Below, piece after piece: positions 1 to 7,404 of a stretch of DNA of 42,024 nucleotides. Location of the stretch: the NCBI GenBank assembly GCA_004321925.1, contig SCQH01000058.1, forward strand, positions 1 through 42,024. The letters run 5' to 3'. The stretch comes from Nitrospirota bacterium (lineage in GTDB: Bacteria; Nitrospirota; Thermodesulfovibrionia; Thermodesulfovibrionales; UBA6898). The notes under the pieces were generated by a model that saw only the letters and a program-made list of their open reading frames with translations, searched no databases and was not told the DNA's origin. How positions within the stretch are numbered: the first letter of the stretch is position 1; every line of letters begins with the position of its first letter. Made by a program: the position numbers and the translations under genes.

Positions 1-204
1 GAGGTGGAAGCTTTCATCGGGGATAATGATATGAAAGCCAATATCCTTTTTGCTCTGCTGCCTTCACAGGAGACAGGTTTTTTTGTTTTCGTCCTGTGCG
101 ACTCTGCGATGGAAAATTCCAAAAAAGTGGTTCGTGATGCGGTCTATTCTTTCAGGCTGCTTAAAATAGGTTACGAACATGGATCTTCAGAAAGAGGTGT
201 GTGA
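1..204 (+). CDS. C-terminal part of an unidentified protein, cut by the window edge
   Basis: The frame is open from the first base to a TGA at 202-204, and the next gene begins two bases later, so this is probably the end of a gene that starts outside the window. About 67 residues are visible. They are mixed hydrophobic and polar, with a hydrophobic stretch around FFVFVLCDSA, and show no motif I recognise. The tight spacing to the DsbC-like gene suggests one transcript. A GTG at position 4 could be read as a start, but nothing supports it. No function is proposed. Confidence 0.5.
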   Translation, partial: EVEAFIGDNDMKANILFALLPSQETGFFVFVLCDSAMENSKKVVRDAVYSFRLLKIGYEHGSSERGV

Positions 205-205
205 G

Positions 206-784
206 ATGAAAAAGATCGTTCTCGTTTTGGTGATGACGATGATGATGGTAACCACGGGCTTTGCCCTTGAGCGGCCTTGGGAAAAAGAGGCTGGAAAGGA
301 AAGCAAGGGATCATTTCCGGGCAACAGCATGGGGCAAAGCTCTACCCCCTATGAAATACCTCTTGATAATGCCCTGGTAATGGGGAACAGAAATGCCCAG
401 TTCAAAGTGATAGTTTTCACTGATCCTGACTGCCCCTTCTGCGCCAAGCTTCACCAGGAGATGAAAACGGTTTTGCAGCAGAGAAACGACATAGTATTTT
501 TTCTGAAGCTTTATCCGCTGGCGTTTCATAAAGAGGCTTACGGAAAGTCAAAGACTATTGTCTGTGAGAACTCGCTCAAATTGCTGGAGGCCAATTTCAA
601 TAAGGAACTCATACCAAAGACCGATTGCGAAAGCAGAGAGATAGACGACAACATAAAACTTGCCAAAACGCTGGGCATCAACTCCGTGCCGACAATGATC
701 TTCGCCAACGGGGATAAGGTGTCCGGGGCAAAGTCTTCTTACGTCATCATCAAGCTTGTCGAAGAGAATCAGGCGAAACGATAA
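206..784 (+). CDS. Exported DsbC-like thiol-disulfide oxidoreductase
   Basis: This 192-residue protein has an N-terminal signal peptide (Met-Lys-Lys followed by a Val/Met-rich core to about residue 20) and one thioredoxin-fold domain. The redox motif CPFC is at residues 76-79 in the context FTDPDCPFC, which is typical of DsbC/DsbG. A cis-proline loop (SVPTMIF) lies near residue 165. Two further cysteines, in VCEN and DCES, lie between them. Full-length DsbC carries an N-terminal dimerisation domain of about 60 residues that seems to be absent, since only a short polar linker precedes the catalytic domain. I chose the ATG at 206 because it has AGAGGTG just upstream and opens directly on the signal peptide; an ATG at 179 would overlap the preceding gene. 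The expected role is periplasmic disulfide isomerisation or reduction, possibly in cytochrome c or metal-protein maturation. Confidence 0.85.
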   Translation: MKKIVLVLVMTMMMVTTGFALERPWEKEAGKESKGSFPGNSMGQSSTPYEIPLDNALVMGNRNAQFKVIVFTDPDCPFCAKLHQEMKTVLQQRNDIVFFLKLYPLAFHKEAYGKSKTIVCENSLKLLEANFNKELIPKTDCESREIDDNIKLAKTLGINSVPTMIFANGDKVSGAKSSYVIIKLVEENQAKR

Positions 785-868
785 CCGGCAGACCTGTTAC
801 GACGTGCACGGGGAGAGGCGACCCGTCTGACTTGTATTGCCCGGTCGGCCGCTCTTCCGGCGGGCGTG

Positions 869-2233
869 TCATTCAAGGTTGCCGAAGGCCTCGGGGATGA
901 GGTTTGAAAGGGCGGGGAATATATGCATGCAGCCGGTTATGGATTCCACCGTGCCCTTCTGCGCCACTGCATTGACCACTTCCTGTATGAGCATCGCCGC
1001 ATGCGGGCCGATGATATGAAACCCCAGGATTCTCCTGCTGCCCTTTTCGACTACAGCCTTTGCAAAGCCTTCCTGCTCCAGCATGGCCTCGCCCATCACA
1101 ATATCTGAATATTGGGCACGCCCCACGAGGACCTCGTGCTCTTTCCTGGCCTGGCTCTCGGTCAGGCCTACAGAGGCTATCTGGGGACACGTATAGACCG
1201 CATGGGGGACTGAGCCGAAGTCCATTCTCTGCTTCTTTCTCTGTGTGGCATTGTTCCAGGCCAGTTCCGCCTCCCTGTCGCCGGCATGGGTGAACATGGC
1301 CCTGCCTATGGCATCGCCGATTGCCCAGATATGTTTTTTGTTCGTCCGGAGATAGTCATCAACGACGATAAAACCGGCCTTGTCCGTCCCGATGCCGGCC
1401 CTTTCAGGCCTCAGGATATCTGCATTGGACCGTCTGCCTGCCGAGACCATCACCTGCTCTGCCGGGAGCTCCTTTACCAGGACCGTTTCGGTCTCTCTGA
1501 CCAGCACCCGGTATCCACTGCCGGTATGTCGCACCTCAAGGGTTTCGGTCCCCATAAGCAGTTCAGTGCGCTTTCCCATTTCCTTCCTGAGCAGCTCGGA
1601 GATCTCCGGTTCCTCGAAACCAAGGAGGGTGCTGCCCCTGTTCAGGACCGTTACCCTTACGCCCATGGCCGAAAAAAAATGAGCATATTCGAGCGCCACG
1701 AATCCTCCCCCGATAAAGATCATGCTCTCCGGCTTATCTTTGAGTCCTAACACTGTCTCGTTCGTCAGATACTGCACCGTATCAAGCCCCTTGATCGCCG
1801 GGACCGAAGGACGGGCGCCCGAGGCGATAAATATCTTCTTTCCCCTGAGCCTTTCATCACCGGCCTCAAGGGTATGCTCGTCAATGAAATGACATTCCCG
1901 GTCGATGAGATCGAGATCTTCCGAATCCTCAAGGGCCGTTCTTATCGAGTCTCTGCCGCTTGCAACGACCCCTCTCATCCGCTCCATGATGGCGCTGAAG
2001 TCGATACTGCTGACGTCGGACCGGATCCCCAATTTAGTATTTTCGCCTGCCTCGATGATCCGGTCCGCGGTATGGATGAGTGTCTTTGAGGGCACACATC
2101 CGGTATTGACGCAGGTCCCCCCCACGGCTCCCTTGTTGATGAGGGCGACCTTCAGCCCGGCTGATACGGCCTTGAACGTTATCCCCAGGCCGACGTCGCC
2201 TGCCCCGATCACGATGACATCATACCTCTTCAT
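869..2233 (-). CDS. Class I pyridine nucleotide-disulfide oxidoreductase (Lpd/MerA-like)
   Basis: This 454-residue flavoprotein has the class I layout. An FAD-binding GAGDVGLG is near residue 10, the redox pair C41/C46 sits in GGTCVNTGC, an NAD(P)-binding GGGFVALEYA is near residue 185, a second FAD motif (AIGDA) follows, and a C-terminal dimerisation domain ends the protein. The start at 2233 has AAAGGAGAG upstream; a longer frame reaches 2272 without a ribosome site. It lacks the N-terminal HMA domain and the C-terminal Cys pair of true mercuric reductase. The C-terminal motif is CMHIFPALSN, where dihydrolipoamide dehydrogenases have HxHPxLxE, so both members of the His-Glu dyad are replaced (Phe and Asn). 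The substrate is therefore unclear. It may be an NAD(P)H-dependent disulfide, quinone or metal reductase. Confidence 0.9.
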   Translation of the reverse strand: MKRYDVIVIGAGDVGLGITFKAVSAGLKVALINKGAVGGTCVNTGCVPSKTLIHTADRIIEAGENTKLGIRSDVSSIDFSAIMERMRGVVASGRDSIRTALEDSEDLDLIDRECHFIDEHTLEAGDERLRGKKIFIASGARPSVPAIKGLDTVQYLTNETVLGLKDKPESMIFIGGGFVALEYAHFFSAMGVRVTVLNRGSTLLGFEEPEISELLRKEMGKRTELLMGTETLEVRHTGSGYRVLVRETETVLVKELPAEQVMVSAGRRSNADILRPERAGIGTDKAGFIVVDDYLRTNKKHIWAIGDAIGRAMFTHAGDREAELAWNNATQRKKQRMDFGSVPHAVYTCPQIASVGLTESQARKEHEVLVGRAQYSDIVMGEAMLEQEGFAKAVVEKGSRRILGFHIIGPHAAMLIQEVVNAVAQKGTVESITGCMHIFPALSNLIPEAFGNLE

Positions 2234-2281
2234 GGTCACTCTCCTTTTCCCCACGTTGTCATCTCTTGCCAATTCAGGGGG

Positions 2282-2812
2282 CTAAGGGACCTGATCAGCT
2301 TCAAGGTCTATGTAAAGCATGACCTCCCGCCCGAGCATCAGCCCGTTGTCTGCCATGGGCTGGTTCCAGGTCATGCCGAAATCCTCACGGTTTATGACTG
2401 CCGATCCCGTGAAGCCCATACTGATCCCGTCGCCGAAAGGGTCTTTTACCGGGCCATGAAATTCGGCCGCGACCGTCACCTCACGGGTGATGCCATGCAG
2501 GGTCAGGTCCCCGGTCACGGCCGCACGGTTCCCCTTCACTGAATCGACGCGCCTGCTGATGAACGTGATAGCGGGATGGGTAGTGACGTCAAAAAAATCA
2601 GAGCTTCTGAGGTGGTCGTCCCGTTTCTGTATCCCGGTATTGATATGCGCGGCCTCGATGGTCAGCTCCACTGAAGATCCCCCAATATCCTGAGGATCAA
2701 ATTCTATGGTCCCTGCGATCTTGTTGAACTGTCCCCGCACATGGGCGATCATCATGTGGCGGATCGAAAACGCTGCTACCGAGTGGTCAGGATCTACTTT
2801 CCATTGAGCCAT
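2282..2812 (-). CDS. YceI family lipocalin-like protein
   Basis: The 176-residue product begins MAQWKVDPDHSVAAFSIRH, the signature start of YceI proteins. It carries the family features FDP near residue 40, the RDDHLRSSDFFD segment near 65-75, and DLTLHGITREV near 105. YceI proteins are beta-barrel carriers that bind polyisoprenoid or amide lipids. No signal peptide is visible, so this one looks cytoplasmic, unlike E. coli YceI. AAAGGA lies eight bases before the ATG at 2812; an ATG nine bases earlier abuts that ribosome site and is less likely. It sits between two other minus-strand genes with short gaps, possibly one operon with the flavin oxidoreductase. Confidence 0.93.
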   Translation of the reverse strand: MAQWKVDPDHSVAAFSIRHMMIAHVRGQFNKIAGTIEFDPQDIGGSSVELTIEAAHINTGIQKRDDHLRSSDFFDVTTHPAITFISRRVDSVKGNRAAVTGDLTLHGITREVTVAAEFHGPVKDPFGDGISMGFTGSAVINREDFGMTWNQPMADNGLMLGREVMLYIDLEADQVP

Positions 2813-2833
2813 TGCACACATCCTTTCTATGCA

Positions 2834-3883
2834 TTATGATGTCAGAAAACATTGCGGGTCCTCTGCCAGCGAACTGCCTGCGCCGGTTGCCCGGGAAAAG
2901 GCGTACGCTATCGCCCTGCAGCCTCTGCAGCTGGACCAGGCCCCGCACGAGCCGCATCTGCCTTCATAGGCGGATCTATCCCTCAGGCGGTTCAACATTT
3001 CTGAGGATGCCCATATCTCCCTGAGCGAGTCTTGCCGCACATTTCCGAGGGGGACAGGCAGTCTCCTGCAGGGGGTAACGGTGCCGTCAGGGAGTATGGT
3101 CAACCCCGATACCCCTGCCGCACAGCCTCCGGAGGGCCTCGGCTCAGGCCCGTCAGCCTCAGCGGGCACTCTGAACTGCGAGGCGACCGGGTCTCCGGTG
3201 ACGATCTTCAGCCTGCCGGTGTTCAGAGAGAATATTTTTCCGTAGAGGGCCTTTAGTGCCTCTCTTCCGAGCATCGAGTCCAGCAACTTTTCACCGCTGC
3301 CTGAAGGCACCAGCCTTGAAAAGCCGAGCCTCTGCACCCCCAGTGACGATGCCAGCTCTATCACATCCATGAAATAGGGGGCATTCATGCCGGAGAGTGT
3401 GGTATTGAGCGTGACCTCCAGATCTGCATCGAGAAGATTCCTGATGCCTTTCAAAGAGGCCGCGAAACTGCCTCTGCCCCGTATGGCATCATGAACTTCC
3501 TGCGGTCCTTCTATGCTTATCTGCACGCCCTTCAGGCCAAGCCCTGCAAGTGAAGCAGCCATATCCGGGTTTATGAGGGTCCCGTTGGTGAGGAGATAGG
3601 CATCGAACCCCTTGGTCTGCAACTCCTCCAGGACCTTGAAGATATCCTGTCTCAGGAACGGCTCCCCTCCGGTAACATTAAAGCTGGATGTAAAGTCGAG
3701 GTCATATGTCCCGGTCCAGGCCTCAAGCATGTCCGAGACCTCCCCGATTACTGACCGTATCTCGGCCAAGGACATTTCATCAGAGCTGCTGCCTCTATCC
3801 TGATAACAGTGGCTGCAGCTGAGGTTGCAGCGCTCGGTAAGGTGCAGCTGGACAAAGAACTCATAGGGGTTGTTTATGGACAT
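2834..3883 (-). CDS. Radical SAM/SPASM domain protein
   Basis: The protein has 349 residues. The radical SAM cluster motif CNLSCSHC gives C19, C23 and C26 near the N-terminus, followed by the SAM-binding GGEPF near residue 73. The C-terminal part has a Cys-rich SPASM-type region (GGCAAG, TPCRRL, CGSCGAWSSCRGC and a final PQCF) expected to hold auxiliary Fe-S clusters. Related enzymes modify peptides or act in heme d1/heme maturation (NirJ/AhbC/AhbD type), and the sequence alone does not decide which. AGGA lies eight bases before the ATG. Upstream on the same strand is a hairpin and then a 34-residue small gene, which may or may not be its partner. Confidence 0.92.
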   Translation of the reverse strand: MSINNPYEFFVQLHLTERCNLSCSHCYQDRGSSSDEMSLAEIRSVIGEVSDMLEAWTGTYDLDFTSSFNVTGGEPFLRQDIFKVLEELQTKGFDAYLLTNGTLINPDMAASLAGLGLKGVQISIEGPQEVHDAIRGRGSFAASLKGIRNLLDADLEVTLNTTLSGMNAPYFMDVIELASSLGVQRLGFSRLVPSGSGEKLLDSMLGREALKALYGKIFSLNTGRLKIVTGDPVASQFRVPAEADGPEPRPSGGCAAGVSGLTILPDGTVTPCRRLPVPLGNVRQDSLREIWASSEMLNRLRDRSAYEGRCGSCGAWSSCRGCRAIAYAFSRATGAGSSLAEDPQCFLTS

Positions 3884-3926
3884 CTCATTTTCCTGAATAG
3901 GGGTCTTACAGAAACGGTCATATCAA

Positions 3927-3986
3927 TAAAACAGCAGATATGACGGTTCCGGAATGCGTATCCCTTCGCTGCGCCGTCATATCTGC
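3927..3986 (-). terminator. Perfect 13-bp hairpin with T-rich tail between small ORF and radical SAM gene
   Basis: GCAGATATGACGG at 3934-3946 is exactly complementary to CCGTCATATCTGC at 3974-3986, with a 27-base loop. Read on the minus strand, the stem is followed by TGTTTTATT. It therefore looks like an intrinsic terminator or attenuator downstream of the small ORF at 4036-4140 and upstream of the radical SAM gene. The long loop and short T tract make its strength uncertain. Confidence 0.5.
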
Positions 3987-4035
3987 CGTCTCCTTCTTTG
4001 TTGCCTGACCGGCAACGTTAACTCTTTCAACCCTT

Positions 4036-4140
4036 TCATTTGTGGCATACCTTGCCGGGATTCTCCTTGGCCGCTTTTTTGAGGCTGTTCCAGAGCGCCG
4101 CTTCCCGGGCAAGGGCTTTTTCTGACAATGCCTTTTTCAT
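4036..4140 (-). CDS. Small basic protein, 34 residues, unknown function
   Basis: The frame begins MKKALSEKALAREAALWNSL and ends PGKVCHK. It is probably a single amphipathic helix rich in Ala, Lys and Glu, with one Cys and one His at the very end. The start is well supported: GAAAGGAGG lies eight bases upstream of the ATG. It lies between a divergent sigma-54-type promoter and the radical SAM gene on the same strand, separated from the latter by a hairpin. I recognise no family. It may be a small regulatory or structural protein, or, more speculatively, a peptide related to the neighbouring radical SAM enzyme. The evidence is the ribosome site and composition only. Confidence 0.5.
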   Translation of the reverse strand: MKKALSEKALAREAALWNSLKKAAKENPGKVCHK

Positions 4141-4371
4141 TCCTTGTCCCTCCTTTCTTCCTATGGATTTAGGCCTTCCAATAGATGTTGCCTATGTCAT
4201 ATCATCATACCACTGCCTGATGGTTTGTCAATATCATCTGCACGGCAGAAGGAGGCGTCGTCCGTATATCGGATAACTCAATATATCCCCAAATTGTCAA
4301 ATGTTTTCTTATTAGAGGATGAAAAGACCGTTTTATTGCTTAATAAAAGGCAGTTATACATGATTATTGTG

Positions 4372-4388
4372 TTGGCACGTAAATTGTA
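4372..4388 (+). promoter_or_regulatory. Sigma-54-type (-24/-12) promoter of the Lys/Ala-rich protein gene
   Basis: TTGGCACGTAAATTGTA matches the consensus TGGCACG-N4-TTGCW at every defined position except the C of the -12 element, which is T. The predicted transcript start is near 4399, leaving about 40 bases before the ATG at 4439. A sigma-54 promoter would need an enhancer-binding activator. TTGTCAA occurs twice upstream (4225-4231 and 4294-4300), but I cannot tell whether that is a binding site. Confidence 0.75.
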
Positions 4389-4438
4389 TGGTAATGATCC
4401 AGAATATCCAATTTTTAAAAGGAAAGGTGGTGAAAAAG

Positions 4439-4876
4439 ATGAAGAAGATTATAGCCCTTATGACAGCAGTTCTCTTTGTGATGGGCCTTTCAGTTGTTTC
4501 GTTTGCAGCTGATCCGGCAGCTACGAAGGCAGCTGACGACAAGGCAGCAGTCAAGAAAGTGACTGCCGAGGACAAGGCAGCAGTTAAGAAGGTGACTGCC
4601 GAGGACAAGGCAGCAACAGCGAAGATGACTGCCGAAGAGAAGAAGGCGGCCAAGAAGAAGGCAGCTGAAGAGAAGAAGGCAGCCAAGAAGAAGGCAGCTG
4701 AGGACAAGAAGGCAGCCAAGAAGAAGGCAGCCGAAGACAAGGCAGCAGCCAAGAAGAAGGTAGCCGAAGACAAGGCAGCAGCCAAGAAGCTGGCAACCGA
4801 GGACAAGGCAGCAGCCTCAAAGAAGACAACTGAGGACAAGAAGGCAGCAGAAGAGAAGGCAGCACCGAAGAAGTAA
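4439..4876 (+). CDS. Exported Lys/Ala-rich repeat protein
   Basis: The protein has 145 residues. It has a clear signal peptide (Met-Lys-Lys-Ile then a hydrophobic core ending SFAAD near residue 24). The rest is built almost entirely from Ala, Lys, Glu, Asp and Thr in imperfect repeats of about 10-11 residues, such as AEDKAAVKKVT and AAEDKKAAKKK. It is strongly basic and probably forms one long alpha-helix, with no Cys and no catalytic motif. The start at 4439 follows AAAGGTGGT and opens on the signal peptide. It stands alone between a sigma-54-type promoter and a strong terminator, so it is a single-gene unit under dedicated control. Similar low-complexity proteins occur as envelope or polyanion-binding proteins; the role here is unknown. 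Confidence 0.88.
   Translation: MKKIIALMTAVLFVMGLSVVSFAADPAATKAADDKAAVKKVTAEDKAAVKKVTAEDKAATAKMTAEEKKAAKKKAAEEKKAAKKKAAEDKKAAKKKAAEDKAAAKKKVAEDKAAAKKLATEDKAAASKKTTEDKKAAEEKAAPKK
4537..4873 (+). repeat. Imperfect tandem repeats coding for Lys/Ala-rich units
   Basis: Units of about 30-33 bases, such as those around GACTGCCGAGGACAAGGCAG and AGAAGAAGGCAGC, recur through the gene. Because the repeat length is a multiple of three the frame is kept. The copies differ, but the array may still expand or contract by recombination. Confidence 0.65.
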
Positions 4877-4886
4877 GCATTTTTTT

Positions 4887-4930
4887 AGCGGGGAGCCGAT
4901 GATGTGAGGCGGTTCCCCGCTTTTTTTTTT
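4887..4930 (+). terminator. Strong intrinsic terminator
   Basis: AGCGGGGA at 4887-4894 pairs with TCCCCGCT at 4914-4921, with further pairs inside, and is followed by a run of ten T. It lies just after the stop of the Lys/Ala-rich gene and before recQ. Confidence 0.93.
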
Positions 4931-4958
4931 GCCTTCTCCCCCTGTGTTACAGTATACG

Positions 4959-6803
4959 GTGAGCATTGACAGCAGATCAGATCAGACCTCCCTTCATAGC
5001 ATGCTCAGGACCATGTTCGGTTTTGAGGCCTTTCGTCCTAACCAGGAGACCATCATCAGGAGCATCCTTGACCGGCGGGACATCTTTGCCGTCATGCCTA
5101 CCGGGGGAGGCAAATCCCTCTGCTACCAGCTGCCGGCCATGCTGCTGACAGGCACAGCGGTCGTTGTCAGCCCGCTCATCTCGCTGATGAAGGACCAGGT
5201 CGATGCGGCCAATGAGAACGGCATACCGGCGGCCTTCATGAACAGTTCCCTGAATGCCGGTGAGGTGTCCGATGTCTACCGCAGGCTGAAATATAACAAG
5301 CTCAGGCTGCTCTATATAGCTCCCGAGAGATTTGCCCTGCCGCATTTCCAGGAAACGCTCAGGGAGGCTGCACTGTCCTTTTTTGCCATCGATGAAGCCC
5401 ATTGCATATCCGAGTGGGGCCACGATTTCAGGCCTGACTACCTCAGCCTTTCCCGGATCAAAGAGCTCTTCCCTTCTGTTGCCGTGGCTGCCTTTACCGC
5501 AACCGCAACAGAAAAGGTCCAGAGGGATATCATCACAAAGCTTGGCCTCAGGGACCCGCATGTCGTGCGGGCCTCCTTTGACCGGCCCAACCTTTTTTAT
5601 CAGGTCAGGCCGAAGGCGCGGGTGGACGTACAGATCCTCGAGTTCCTGAAAGATCATCCTGCGGAATCAGGTATCATTTACCGGACGACCCGTGACGCGG
5701 TCACGGCCACCGCACAATTGCTGAGGTCAAAGGGGATCGCGGCACTGCCGTACCATGCCGGCCTGCCTGCGGAAGAGCGCAGCAGGAACCAGGAGGCCTT
5801 TAATAAGGACGAGGTGCAGGTGATCGTGGCGACGATCGCCTTTGGCATGGGGATCGATAAATCGAATGTCCGCTTTGTCCTGCATGCCGATCTTCCGAAG
5901 AATATCGAGGGCTACTACCAGGAGACCGGCCGTGCCGGCCGTGACAGCGAGCCTGCCCAGTGCCTTCTTTTTTTCAGCAGGGGAGATATCCCGAAGATCC
6001 GCTATTTCATCGACTCCATGCCGGAGGCCGGCGAGCGTGCCATAGCGGTCGAGAAGCTGAACCAGGTCATCGGCTACGCAGGCCACAACGTCTGCAGGCG
6101 GCGGCAGCTTCTGGGCTTCTTCGGAGAGACCTATCCCCATGAGACCTGCAGCGGTTGTGATATCTGTGCAGGTTCGGTCGAGCAGGTCGATATGACCCTT
6201 GATGCGCAGATCGTTCTGGCTGCCCTCTCTGCCACGGGACAGCGGTTCGGGGCAGGCCACATCCTCGACCTTATCACCGGCGCCGACACAAAGCGCATGC
6301 GCGAACTCAGGCATGACCGGCTTGCGGCATACGGGACAGGCAGGGACAAACAAAAGAAATACTGGCGGTCTGTCCTTGACGAACTGCTTGCACAGGAGGC
6401 CGTCATGCAGGAGGGCGACCCCTATCCGGTGCTGAAGATATCGCCGAAGGGTTCAGGCATCCTTTCAGGCCGGGAACGGGTCACGGCCCTCAGGAAGGAA
6501 GAGGGAACGGCCCAGCCCCGAAAGAAGAAGCATGAGGGTGAGGGCTATGACGAGCTGCTTTTCGGGAGGCTCCGCTCCCTCAGAAAAACGATGGCGGAAC
6601 AACAGCACGTGCCGCCCTACATTATCTTTTCGGACAAGACCCTGCATGAGATGTCCCGCTCTTATCCCCGGACCCTCGAAGACATGAAGATGATCAGCGG
6701 CGTCGGTGAGGTGAAGCTCCAGCGGTACGGCAGGAATTTTGTTCAGGAGATAACGCAGTACCTCGGGGAATATCCGGCGGCGGCCGGGAGTTCCCGGGCC
6801 TGA
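4959..6803 (+). CDS. recQ: ATP-dependent DNA helicase RecQ
   Basis: This superfamily 2 3'-5' DNA helicase acts in recombination and repair. The product of about 614 residues has FGFEAFRPNQ near residue 20, Walker A TGGGKS near 48, DEAH in a typical RecQ context (AIDEAHCISEWGHDFRP) near 145, and the later helicase motifs AFGMGID and QETGRAGRD. An RQC zinc-binding region follows (CRRRQLLGFFGE with CSGCDIC). A C-terminal HRDC domain is recognisable from FSDKTLHEM and ISGVGEVKLQRYG. This is the usual full length and domain order. The start is uncertain: GTG codons at 4959 and 4944 and a TTG at 4929 are in frame, none with a good ribosome site. I chose 4959 because it leaves the usual short N-terminus. 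The gene follows a terminator and appears monocistronic. Confidence 0.95.
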   Translation: MSIDSRSDQTSLHSMLRTMFGFEAFRPNQETIIRSILDRRDIFAVMPTGGGKSLCYQLPAMLLTGTAVVVSPLISLMKDQVDAANENGIPAAFMNSSLNAGEVSDVYRRLKYNKLRLLYIAPERFALPHFQETLREAALSFFAIDEAHCISEWGHDFRPDYLSLSRIKELFPSVAVAAFTATATEKVQRDIITKLGLRDPHVVRASFDRPNLFYQVRPKARVDVQILEFLKDHPAESGIIYRTTRDAVTATAQLLRSKGIAALPYHAGLPAEERSRNQEAFNKDEVQVIVATIAFGMGIDKSNVRFVLHADLPKNIEGYYQETGRAGRDSEPAQCLLFFSRGDIPKIRYFIDSMPEAGERAIAVEKLNQVIGYAGHNVCRRRQLLGFFGETYPHETCSGCDICAGSVEQVDMTLDAQIVLAALSATGQRFGAGHILDLITGADTKRMRELRHDRLAAYGTGRDKQKKYWRSVLDELLAQEAVMQEGDPYPVLKISPKGSGILSGRERVTALRKEEGTAQPRKKKHEGEGYDELLFGRLRSLRKTMAEQQHVPPYIIFSDKTLHEMSRSYPRTLEDMKMISGVGEVKLQRYGRNFVQEITQYLGEYPAAAGSSRA

Positions 6804-6854
6804 TCAGGAGACCGCAGACCCCCTGAACAGACCCGGTCCTTCCGTGCTTGGGCC

Positions 6855-7247
6855 CTATTTGCCGATGCCGACATCCTGCGGGTGGAAGCTTGACAGGAGG
6901 GTCTTCCTGCCGGTGCAGACGCTGATGAACAGCCGTGCGATCAGGTCATGCATGATGATCGTCCTGGTATTCTTCGTCTTTGCCAGCGTGGCCTTGATAT
7001 TCTTTTTGAGCCTGCTGTCCCCCGACACCTCGATCAGGATGTCTATCTCCGCAACCTTCTTGACGAGATCCATCGGCTGGGTGGTCGTATAGATCTTATG
7101 CTTTTTGGCGAGCGTGACGCTTGGGGCCTTCGGGTCCTTATCGGCGACCCCGATGACCGTTACATATGAATACTTGATAAGTTCCTTGAGCAGGGGAGTG
7201 CCTGTCCTGCCCCCTCCGATCAATGCTACCGTAATCTTTTCTGCCAT
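6855..7247 (-). CDS. Small NAD(P)-binding Rossmann-fold protein
   Basis: The 130-residue protein starts MAEKITVALIGGGRTGTPL, with a glycine-rich dinucleotide-binding loop (GGGRTG) after the first strand. A second strand (VIGVADKDP) ends in Asp, which favours NAD over NADP. It corresponds to only the nucleotide-binding half of GFO/IDH-type oxidoreductases, with no C-terminal catalytic domain, so it may be a sensor or accessory protein rather than an enzyme. The start has AGGAGG about seven bases upstream. It is convergent with recQ and divergent from the selenoprotein gene. Confidence 0.75.
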   Translation of the reverse strand: MAEKITVALIGGGRTGTPLLKELIKYSYVTVIGVADKDPKAPSVTLAKKHKIYTTTQPMDLVKKVAEIDILIEVSGDSRLKKNIKATLAKTKNTRTIIMHDLIARLFISVCTGRKTLLSSFHPQDVGIGK

Positions 7248-7404
7248 GTTAAAGCCTCCTGGTATAAAATAGTTACGACCATTATAACCTGAACGACCAT
7301 ATTTTCATATTTAAAAAAGCATGACGGCAGCTCTTCAGCAGACGGTCCCTTGACTTCCCGCCTCCGGCAGACGGAAAATAAATAAAACGAACGAAGGAGT
7401 ATTC

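Noticed and set aside
869-2233. Annotation as mercuric reductase linked to the MerP-like gene
   Set aside because: No C-terminal Cys pair and no HMA domain, and the MerP-like gene is 5 kb away on the other strand with unrelated genes between.
2834-3883. Naming the radical SAM protein NirJ or AhbD
   Set aside because: Motifs fit several SPASM families, and no heme d1 or alternative heme pathway genes are in the window to decide.
4537-4873. Repeat array as a CRISPR
   Set aside because: The repeats are translated in frame as Lys/Ala-rich units with no unique spacers.
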